From Tubiluchus corallicola (lineage: Eukaryota; Priapulida; Priapulimorpha; Priapulimorphida; Tubiluchidae), in assembly GCA_030141605.1 (NCBI GenBank), contig JAQGDQ010000561.1, positions 1 through 64,000 on the forward strand: a stretch of DNA of 64,000 nucleotides, written 5' to 3'. The position numbers and the translations under genes are program-made. The notes beneath the pieces were generated by a model. It searched no databases. It was not told where the DNA came from and saw only the letters and a list, made by a program, of their open reading frames with translations. Position 1 is the stretch's first letter. Every line of letters begins with the position of its first letter. Positions 13,401-25,400 of the stretch are shown piece by piece.

Positions 13401-16400
13401 CCTTCTATGAATGAGTCGGTGAGACTTAAAGGTAAAGTCCACAAAGAGGTGGTCAGACCCGCTCTAATCTATGGGCTGGAAGCAGCTTCTCTAAAGAAGA
13501 CCGAAGAGAAGAAAATGGGTGTGGTGGAGATGAGGATGTTGAGATGGATGGTGGGAATAACAAGAAGAGATAAAATTACAAATAATAAGATCAGAGGAAC
13601 AGTAAAAGTAGTGGAAGCCTCGCAAGACTGCGATGGTATGGACACCTGAAAAGAAGAGTCGGTGAAGATCATGTGGGAATTGAAGAGATAAATGAAGAGA
13701 TGGTCAACAACAGGAATGCGTGGAGAAGACTCATTCACAACGGTGACCCCGAATAGGGAAGAGCTGGGAAGAAGAAGAAGAAGCAAAAATTCTAAATTAA
13801 TGAATAACAGAGAAGTCTTCAGTTTTATCCAGCATTTACATATGGCCTGAAATGTTTTTCAGGCACAGCACTAAATTAACTGTATTTAATATAATCAGAA
13901 AATGGACTGATTTCACTAAAGTTTCCTAAGAAAATAAGAAACTCGCCTCAGTTCCTTCATCCGCTGCCATTCCTCCTGCTCTTCCAGGATGGCCTTTTTA
14001 CGTGCTAGTTCCTCCTGCCGCTGTCTCTCAGCTTCCGCTTGCCTGGCAACGAAAACAAGATAATTAGAAACAATCTCTCCCATTCACAGATACAGCTGCA
14101 ATCTCTTCCATTCCCAGATACAGTTGCAATATCTTCCATTCACAGATACAGCTGCAATCTCTCCCATTCACAGATACAGCTGCAATCTCTTCCATTCCCA
14201 GATACAGTTGCAATCTCTCCCATTCACAGATACAGTTGCAGTCTCTCCCATTCACAGATACAGTTGCAGTCTTTCCCATTCACAGATACAGTTGCAATCT
14301 CTCCCATTCCCAGATACAGCTGCAATCTCTCTCATTCACAGATACAGTTGCAATCTCTCCCATTCACAGATACAGTTACAATCTCTCCCATTCACGGACA
14401 CAGTTGCAATCTCTCCCATTCACAGATACAGTTGCAATCTTTCCCATTCACAGATACAATTGCAATCTCTCCAATTCACAGATACAATTGCAATCTCTCC
14501 CATTCACAGATACAGTTGCAGTCTCTCTCATTCACAGATACAGTTGCAATCTCTCCCATTCACAGATACAGTTGCAATCTCTCCCATTTACAGATACAGC
14601 TGCAATCTCTACCATTCACAGATACAGTTGCAATCTCTCCCACTCACAGATACAGTTCCAATCTCTACCATTCACAGATACAGCTGCAATCTCTACCATT
14701 CACAGTCACAGTTGCAATCTCTCCCACTCACAGATACAGTTGCAATCTCTACCATTCACAGATACAGTTCCATTCTCTTCCATTCACAGACACAGTTCCA
14801 ATCTCTCCCATTCACAGATACAGTTCCAATCTCTCCCATTCACAGACACAGTTGCAATCTCTGCCATTCACAGACACAGTTGCAATCTCTTCCATTCACA
14901 GATACAGTTCCAATCTCTTCCATTCACAGACACAGCTGCAATCTCTCCCATTCACAGACACAGTTCCAATCTCTCCCATTCACAGATACAGTTCCATTCT
15001 CTCCCATTCACAGATACAGTTGCAATCTCTCCCATTCACAGTCACAGTTGCAATCTCTTCCATTCACAGACACAGTTGCAATCTCTCCCATTCACAGATA
15101 CAGCTGCAATCTCTCCCATTCACAGACACAGTTGCAATCTCTCCCATTCACAGATACAGTTCCATTCTCTTCCATTCACAGACACAGTTCCAATCTCTCC
15201 CACTCACAGATACAGTTCCAATCTCTACCATTCACAGATACAGCTGCAATCTCTACCATTCACAGATACAGTTGCAGTCTCTCCCATTCACAGATACAGT
15301 TCCATTCTCTCCCATTCACAGATACAGTTGCAATCTCTCCCATTCACAGTCACAGTTGCAATCTCTCCCATTCACAGATACAGTTGCAGTCTCTCCCAAT
15401 CACAGATACAGCTGAAGTCTCTCCCATTCACAGATACAGTTGCAATCTCTCCCATTCACAGATACAGTTGCAATCTCTCCCATTCACAGATACAGTTGCA
15501 ATCTCTCTCATTCCCAGATACAGTTCCAATCTCTCCCATTCCCAGATACAGCTGCAATCTCTCCCATTTACAGATACAGTTCCAATCTCTCCCAATTACA
15601 GATACAGCTGCAATCTCTCTCATTCACAGATACAGCTGCAATCTCTACCATTCACAGATACAGTTGCAGTCTCGCCCATTCACAGATACAGTTCCAATCT
15701 CTCCCATTCACAGATACAGTTGCAATCTCTTCCATTCACAGATACAGTTCCAATCTCTCCCATTCACAGATACAGCTGCAATCTCTCCCATTCACAGATA
15801 CAGTTGCAATCTCTCCCATTCACAGATACAATTGCAATCTCTCCCATTTACAGATACAGCTGCAATCTCTCCCATTCACAGATACAATTGCAATCTCTTC
15901 CATTCACAGATACAGTTGCAATCTCTCCCACTCACAGATACAGTTCCAATCTCTCCCATTCACAGATACAGTTGCAATCTCTCCCATTCCCAGATACAGT
16001 TGCAGTCTCTACCATTCACAGATACAGTTCCAATCTCTTCCATTCACAGATACAGTTCCAATCTCTCCCATTCCCAGATACAGTTGCAATCTCTCCCATT
16101 CACAGATGCAGTTGCAATCTCTCCCATTCACAGACACAGTTGCAGTCTCTCCCATTCACAGATACAGTTCCAATCTCTCCCATTCACAGATACAGTTGCA
16201 GTCTCTCCCATTCACAGATACAGTTCCAATCTCTCCCATTCACAGATACAGTTGCAATCTCTCCCATTCACAGATACAGTTGCAATCTCTCCCATTCACA
16301 GATACAGTTGCAATCTCTCCCATTCACAGATACAGTTGCAATCTCTCCCATTCACAGATACAGTTGCAATCTCTCCCATTCACAGATGCAGTTGCAATCT

Positions 16401-19400
16401 CTCCCATTCACAGACACAGTTCCAATCTCTCCCATTCACAGATACAGTTCCAATCTCTCCCATTCACAGATACAGTTGCAATCTCTCCCATTCACAGATA
16501 CAGTTGCAATCTCTACCATTCACAGATACAGTTGCAATCTCTCCCACTCACAGATACAGTTCCAATCTCTCCCATTCACAGATACAGTTGCAATCTCTTC
16601 CATGCCCAGACACAGTTCTAATCTCTCCCATTCACAGATACAGTTGCAATCTCTCCCACTCACAGATACAGTTCCAATCTCTACCATTCACAGATACAGT
16701 TGCAATCTCTCCCACTCACAGATACAGTTCCAATCTCTACCATTCACAGATACAGCTGCAATCTCTACCATTCACAGATACAGTTGCAATCTCTACCATT
16801 CACAGACACAGTTCTAATCTCTCCCATTCACAGATACAGTTCCAATCTCTACCATTCACAGACACAGTTGCAATCTCTCCCACTCACAGATACAGTTCCA
16901 ATCTCTCCCATTCACAGATACAGTTACAATCTCTTCCACTCACAGATACAGTTCCAATCTCTCCCACTCACAGATACAGTTCCAATCTCTACCATTCACA
17001 GATACAGTTGCAATCTCTCCCACTCACAGATACAGTTCCAATCTCTACCATTCACAGATACAGTTGCAATCTCTCCCACTCACAGATACAGTTCCAATCT
17101 CTACCATTCACAGATACAGCTGCAATCTCTACCATTCACAGATACAGTTGCAATCTCTACCATTCACAGACACAGTTCTAATCTCTCCCATTCACAGATA
17201 CAGTTCCAATCTCTCCCATTCACAGATACAGTTGCAATCTCTCCCATTCACAGATACAGTTCCAATCTCTCGCATTCACAGATACAGTTCCAATCTCTAC
17301 CATTCACAGATACAGTTGCAATCTCTCTCATTCACAGATACAGTTGCAATCTCTCCCATTCACAGATACAGTTGCAATCTCTCCCATTCACAGATACAGC
17401 TGCAATCTCTACCATTCACAGATACAGTTCCAATCTCTCCCATTCACAGATACAGTTCCAATCTCTCCCATTCACAGATACAGCTGCAATCTCTACCATT
17501 CACAGACACAGTTGCAATCTCTCCCACTCACAGATACAGTTGCAATCTCTACCATTCACAGATACAGTTCCATTCTCTTCCATTCACAGACACAGTTCCA
17601 ATCTCTCCCATTCACAGATACAGTTCCAATCTCTGCCATTCACAGACACAGTTGCAATCTCTTCCATTCACAGACACAGTTGCAATCTCTTCCATTCACA
17701 GATACAGTTCCAATCTCTTCCATTCACAGACACAGCTGCAATCTCTCCCATTCACAGATACAGTTCCAATCTCTCCCATTCACAGATACAGTTCCATTCT
17801 CTCCCATTCACAGATACAGTTGCAATCTCTCCCATTCACAGTTACAGTTGCAATCTCTTCCATTCACAGACACAGTTGCAATCTCTCCCATTCACAGATA
17901 CAGTTGTAATCTCTCCCATTCACAGATACAGTTGCAATCTCTCCCATTCACAGATACAGTTCCATTCTCTTCCATTCACAGACACAGTTCCAATCTCTCC
18001 CATTCACAGATACAGTTCCAATCTCTACCATTCACAGATACAGCTGCAATCTCTACCATTCACAGATACAGTTGCAATCTCTCCCATTCACAGATACAGT
18101 TGCAATCTCTCCCATTCACAGATACAGTTGCAATCTCTCCCATTCCCAGATACAGTTCCAATCTCTCCCATTCCCAGATACAGCTGCAATCTCTCCCATT
18201 TACAGATACAGTTCCAATCTCTCCCAATTACAGATACAGCTGCAATCTCTCTCATTCACAGATACAGCTGCAATCTCTACCATTCACAGATACAGTTGCA
18301 GTCTCTCCCATTCACAGATACAGTTCCAATCTCTCCCATTCACAGATACAGTTGCAATCTCTTCCATTCACAGATACAGTTCCACTCTCTCCCATTCACA
18401 GATACAGCTGCAATCTCTCCCATTCACAGATACAGTTGCAATCTCTCCCATTCACAGATACAATTGCAATCTCTCCCATTTACAGATACAGCTGCAATCT
18501 CTCCCATTCACAGATACAATTGCAATCTCTTCCATTCACAGATACAGTTGCAATCTCTCCCACTCACAGATACAGTTCCAATCTCTCCCATTCACAGATA
18601 CAGTTGCAATCTCTCCCATTCCCAGATACAGTTGCAGTCTCTACCATTCACAGATACAGTTCCAATCTCTTCCATTCACAGATACAGTTCCAATCTCTCC
18701 CATTCCCAGATACAGTTGCAATCTCTCCCATTCACAGATGCAGTTGCAATCTCTCCCATTCACAGACACAGTTGCAGTCTCTCCCATTCACAGATACAGT
18801 TCCAATCTCTCCCATTCACAGATACAGTTGCAGTCTCTCCCATTCACAGATACAGTTCCAATCTCTCCCATTCACAGATACAGTTCCAATCTCTCCCATT
18901 CACAGATACAGTTGCAATCTCTCCCATTCACAGATACAGTTCCAATCTCTCGCATTCACAGATACAGTTCCAATCTCTACCATTCACAGATACAGTTGCA
19001 ATCTCTCCCACTCACAGATACAGTTCCAATCTCTACCATTCACAGATACAGTTGCAATCTCTCTCATTCACAGACACAGTTCTAATCTCTCCCATTCACA
19101 GATACAGTTGCAATCTCTACCATTCACAGATACAGTTGCATTCTCTTCCATGCCCAGACACAGTTCTAATCTCTCCCATTCACAGATACAGTTCCAATCT
19201 CTCCCATTCACAGATACAGTTGCAATCTCTCCCATTCACAGATACAGTTCCAATCTCTACCATTCACAGATACAGTTCCAATCTCTCCCACTCACAGATA
19301 CTGTTCCAATCTCTACCATTCACAGATACAGTTGCAATCTCTCCCACTCACAGATACAGTTCCAATCTCTACCATTCACAGATACAGTTGCAATCTCTCC

Positions 19401-22400
19401 CACTCACAGATACAGTTCCAATCTCTACCATTCACAGATACAGCTGCAATCTCTACCATTCACAGATACAGTTGCAATCTCTACCATTCACAGACACAGT
19501 TCTAATCTCTCCCATTCACAGATACAGTTCCAATCTCTCCCATTCACAGATACAGTTCCAATCTCTACCATTCACAGATACAGTTCCAATCTCTCCCATT
19601 CACAGATACAGTTCCAATCTCTACCATTCACAGATACAGTTCCAATCTCTCCCATTCACAGATACAGTTGCAATCTCTCCCATTCACAGATACAGTTCCA
19701 ATCTCTCGCATTCACAGATACAGTTCCAATCTCTACCATTCACAGATACAGCTGCAATCTCTACCATTCACAGATACAGTTGCAATCTCTCCCACTCACA
19801 GATACAGTTGCAATCTCTCCCATTCACAGATACAGTTGCAATCTCTCCCATTCACAGATACAGTTGCAATCTCTCCCATTCACAGATACAGTTGCAATCT
19901 CTCCCATTCACAGATACAGTTGCAATCTCTCCCATTCACAGATACAGTTGCAATCTCTCCCATTCACAGATACAGTTCCAATCTCTCCCATTCACAGATA
20001 CAGTTCCAATCTCTACCATTCACAGATACAGTTGCAATCTCTCCCACTCACAGATACAGTTGCAATCTCTACCATTCACAGATACAGTTGCAATCTCTAC
20101 CATTCACAGACACAGATAAAATTGCAAGGATTTCTACATCTAAAAAGAGCAGAATAATATCTTACTTTTCCTCCATCACTTTTTTCTGCTCGGCAAGCCG
20201 TTTTTGTCGCTCCTGCTCCTCGAACTCTTTCTTCCTCTGCATGAGTTCATCCTTGCGACGTCGCTCCTCTTCCAGCTCCTCCTGCTTCCGCATCCGCTCC
20301 TCGATCGACCTCTTTCTGCGTTCCTCGGCGTCCTGCCTCCGCTTCAACCTTCACGATAGCGCACAAAAATGATATAAGAATGATACTTAGATAGCCTAGC
20401 AATTTCACTGCCCACTGTTCACATTTTACGCTACAATTCATCTGTTTTGGTGCTTAAGGGAAGACCGGTCGATTGTTTAAACTCAACCTCATTTTAATTT
20501 ACTGTCCAAAATATACATTTTCTTGCCTATAAGAGTTACCTAACAGTTGTTCCTTATGTTTGAATAATTAGCTTAGAAAGTTAATTAACGGCAACCGAAC
20601 ACAGCTGTTGCTTACGTCAGAAACTAACCACAGTTTGCGCAATGGCAGGTGTCTTCCCTTGCGCATCAAGCACATTTGAATAAGTGTTACTGTTTAAACG
20701 CATGATGTCACGCAAAATGGCCTCTACATATATGACGTCAGAAACTAGCACCGCAGTTCATGATCATGGTTATCACGGTACCACCTTCTATTTGTCGGCC
20801 ACGCGAATGTGACGAAAAGGCGCCACTGCCAATTTTAGTAGATTCACTGAGCTACGGGTAGCTTTGAAAGTTTAACAAAATTTGAGTATCCGAGGTAATT
20901 ATTATTTAATCTAAGCTTTGATATAAAATAAGCTATTTTAGTTTTCAATAATTTACAGCATTCTTTATTCTGAACTCGTGTTTACACAATCATCCGGTTT
21001 TCCTTTAATATCTGCATTGATGATGTATTTTTAGCTGCTAAAAAGCCTAAGAAGCCATTTTCGGGGCCTGTTGTCACTGATGTTTAAGCCATTTTCGGGG
21101 CCTGTTGTCACTGATGTTTAAGCCATTTTCAGGGCCTGTTGTCACTGATGTTTAAGCCATTTTCGGGGCCTGTTGTCACTGTTGATGAAGTCAAATTAAC
21201 CAAATAAAAGAGTTGCTGTGTGACACCTTGAAAGCTTGGCTTGTTAAGGTGGCACAAATGAGTGAATGAAAGAATGGTTAGAGTTAGTAGACATGATGGA
21301 ATGGGAAGAAATAGTAAGATTAGGGATAGGTAGAAGGAAGGTTTGGTGCCCTAAACTACAGCCTAGTATGCCTAAAGATAAATGCGCCCTGTAAACAAGT
21401 ACCACCCTCTACGGTGCTAGCAGGTTAGCTGGGTAACGTCTTATACATGCGTAAGGAAATAGTAAATGGTAAAAGAGTTTAATTATGAATTTGTCCTCAC
21501 TAGAAGTTTGTAGTTTCTTAGCCTTGCTACCTGACTCATGTGGCAGTTCACTAGTTTAAAGTTATGAAAAGAAAAACATTCTTAGAATTTCAATTTTAGA
21601 ACTTTTGAACAACTTTTTTAAATGTTGATTTCGTTTTTCATTTTTGCCTGTAAACTTTTTTAATTGCATTAAGTTTGTTGTTAAAAATATCGTTCCTTTG
21701 AAGTTTTTAATTTTCTTTTCATTTCTGCATTGTGTTTGCTGAATTTGTTGTTTGTTACATTCAAATGCATATCTCTTGCACTGAAATGAATTTTTTGGTT
21801 GAGGGAGGATGACTAATCATGACCCACACATGGCTGAGACACCTCAGCCAGTTCAGTGCCTTATTTTATTGTATTATTCTAATGATAATTTGAAAAAATT
21901 ATTTGTCTGTATTTAACGATCATACAAATGCATCCAATCAGACATGGAGAAAAACTATAGTATGCGCTTAGAAAAACAGTGCATTAAAAAAGTAAAATTA
22001 GGAGAATTGAACCCAGCACCTAAATATTCGATAAGTTGGGTCAGTGTAAAAATGTAGTGTGTTTCTAGGTATAATATACTCCTACAATATATAAAATAGC
22101 ACCACTGTTCAAATCACGTTGAAAACACCGGTTCTCGTCTGATCACTGAAGTTAAGCGACATAGAGCCTGGTTAGTACTTGGATGGGTGGCCGCCTAGGA
22201 ATAAAATTGGCTGTAGGCTTGCGGGATGCCCACACTGTATCTCGACACTAGGCGGAGGAGCTGCACAAGGCAGCCAATGGCTGGAGGGCTACTACACAAA
22301 CAAAAATGTTTCTGGTAAACAGTTAATGCTTATATTATGCTCAAAACAGGCATTTTTCCATAAACAAACCTAATTTCAAAGTATTAACATTTAAACAGTG

Positions 22401-25400
22401 TGATATGTTAGTCAAAAATTTGATGATTCTACACAAAATAATGCAACGTGTGCAAGTTTAAGACTATCAACACCAGTGACTCAGGAAAGGCAGTTTCAAT
22501 TTAAAAGAAGGATATTTAAAAGCAGCTCAGTACTGGCAGCATTCTTTGTTACTTTGTGGTGAAATTTGGATGAAAGTTTATTGCCTTATTACTAAAGATT
22601 CTATGCCAAGTGTTGTTAATTGTGAAGTACTATTGGAACTATTATTGCTCTGTCTTAGTTACTTACAACAAACTAGACAATTCTTAGTGATCTATAAATC
22701 TGCTTTTATTCTACACGACAAAACTGAAACTGTGAATTAATCTTAGCTTGGTTCAAGTTAAGAAACGTGGCTGGACCATTTCAGAAGAATCAACTTTGAA
22801 TTTGTTGCTGTTCCAATTATTTGTGCCACGATGAAGTTGCCAATCAAAGTTGGATTTTATCTGATGTCTCTGATCATGGTGTGTAGTGGATGGAGCGCAT
22901 GTGATGATCCGTCTTGGCAGTGCGAATGCGATGAGTTTTCCAGTGATAGGACAGAAATGCGTTGCTTTTGGGGAAATTTGTCCCTAACAGACGTACAGAA
23001 TATTTCAAATACATTACCAAAAGATATCGACAGGCTCACGATTTACAACTATTTAAACAGTGAATTTCCAGACAAATTTTTGGCAGGAAAACAGATCGAG
23101 ATTTTGTCCATAGAGTACTCCAAGAAGCTGAAACGCATCAATGAAACCAGTATAGCAGCTGACATCAAGGAATTACACTTGTATAACCTCAATGCTTTAG
23201 AGATAATTGACTCAATGGCATTCCAAGCAATGAAAAGACTGGAGGCTCTCGAAATTTGGGAATGCTCCCAGCTGACATCGATTACTGGGCACTTGTCTTT
23301 TACACAAAGTCCAAATCTCACTAAAATTTACATTGATGAGACATCTATAGAAACACTTAAGGAGCCAAAACTACACAGCAGCGTACTGAATAGCAGCAAT
23401 TTTCTACGGATTAACTTTTGGGGTGAGTTCAATTCAAATTTTTGACTAACAACTTTCAGCAGAGCATGAAGCCAGTGTGGTCAATTGAATACATTTATGT
23501 GTCATAAGATTTAATGAAAACAGTGTCCTTATAATAGGTGAGCAAGTTTGTCTTACGTGATGCTTTAGGTAAAAGTTCTTTCACTATTCTTATAAGTTTT
23601 GTACTTTAATCGTTGTTTTGCTGTTGTTGTTATCGTTGCTGCCATTTTTATAGGAAATAATTTCACATGCGACTGTGACATCAGTTGGGTTTTCAAAAAA
23701 CCGTGGAAGCTAATAGATGATTTTCAATGCCGACAATCAGAAAATGGAAATTACAAAACAGCTACAAAAGCAGACTTTGACTATTGTTACGATGCAGCAA
23801 ACCAAACCACTGAGTCGTCTACAGAGGACTCAACCACTGAGCCGTCTAAAGAGAACTCAACCACTGAGTCGTCTACAGAGAACTCAACCACTGAGTCGTC
23901 TAGAGTGAGCTCAACCTCTGAGTCGTCTACAGAGAACTCAACCACTGAGTCATCTACAGAGAACTCAACCACTGACCCGTCTACAAAGAACTCAACCACT
24001 GAGTCATCTACAGAGAACTCAACCACTGACCCGTCTACAAAGAACTCAACCACTGAGTCGTCTACAGAGAACTCAACCACTGAGTCGTCTACAACAAGCT
24101 TAATCACTACAACATCAGCTAGCTCTTCAAGTGAGCTGTATGGCACACAATGTAAACTGAATGAAGCCTTTGCACTAGTATTCTTAGTTTTAGCAAGTCA
24201 CCTTTTTTACCTGTGAAAATGCCAGCAATACAGCTATTCTCAGTAAAAAGACATTAGCACCACCGTAGTCATTCAGTAAAAGTGCTACGTGGCTAAAAAG
24301 CAGCTACGTTAGAAACTGATAGTTACGAATCAATATGATAAATTTAAAGTAATAATTTAGCCTCATCATAACATTGTGAAAGATTCATCCCAGACTGTAA
24401 AAGTTCTGACAGTCTTTCCTGCATGTGATTTATTCCTTTTTAAACAAACAAGGTGCTTCATTTTGAGAGAGGGAATTTCTGTGTTAAAAAGTCTTGAAGT
24501 TGAAAAAGGGATTTAATTTTTGAAAGTCAAAAAATTCAAGCTAACAAAGAACTGAGGGAAACCCGCATAATTGTTATTAGTGTTCTTTTATCCACTGACC
24601 AGTGGCCAACCATAAGTTCCAGTAACTCTATTGCTAAGTGTGTTGCTATAGATAAGAATAGGTAGAAAAACAATTACACTAGTTAGAGATGAAAGTCTTT
24701 GCGAAGCAATAAGATGGATCACGTCAGAGGTTAGAAAATGAAGAAGTTGAAGTGATGCTAAACTTTTCAGGTTGATGATTGTGTGTAAAGCAGATAGACG
24801 ACCGTTTTATATTTATAACATAATAATATGCCATAATAATATAACATGATATACACATTCATTATGTGCACAATAGCCAGCACTGCTGTTAGATGTTGCG
24901 TTTGTCAACAGTAATATTATATTGCCAATGAAATATAATCAAGGAAATGGTTTGTGTCAGCATTTTCCTCTCCAGATTTCCCAATGTTTGTCAGGATAAA
25001 TTATTGCTACATTAAAATTATTATTTTATAATGTAAATATAGATTTTGTTTTTTAATTTAACGAGGAGAGTTTGCACAGACTGTGTTTGTTTTAAAATAA
25101 ATTTTTTGCTTATATCTTAAAAGCAGTCAACTAGTAGACGTGTTTTAGCCACTAGCATGCAGATGCATAGCACACTTGGCTAATCTAAATTTTATTAACG
25201 TGACTCTCAATCAATTAATCAATTTATTTCACTCCAGCAATACATATACAATACATCAGCATACAATATTATTGAAAACAAAAAGAAAGAGTTTTTGTAA
25301 AAAACGTTGATGAAGTCAAATTAACCAAATAAAAGAGTTGCTGTATGACACCTTGAAAGCTTGGCTTGTTAAGGTGGCACAAGCGAGTGAATGAAAGAAT

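Noticed and set aside
14068..20116. CRISPR-like array
   Set aside because: The repeats are directly head-to-tail with no unique spacers and the context is eukaryotic.
14039..20157. Plus-strand open frames of 234-1139 codons (for example 16700..20119) as a giant repeat protein
   Set aside because: They overlap each other in three frames, come from a stop-free 28-bp satellite inside an INCENP intron, and have no fixed start or domain.
22114..22223. Functional 5S rRNA gene
   Set aside because: The 5' end is missing, several conserved bases are changed (GATCACTG, GACATAGAG, GGCCGCC), and a non-5S body shared with 35091 follows.
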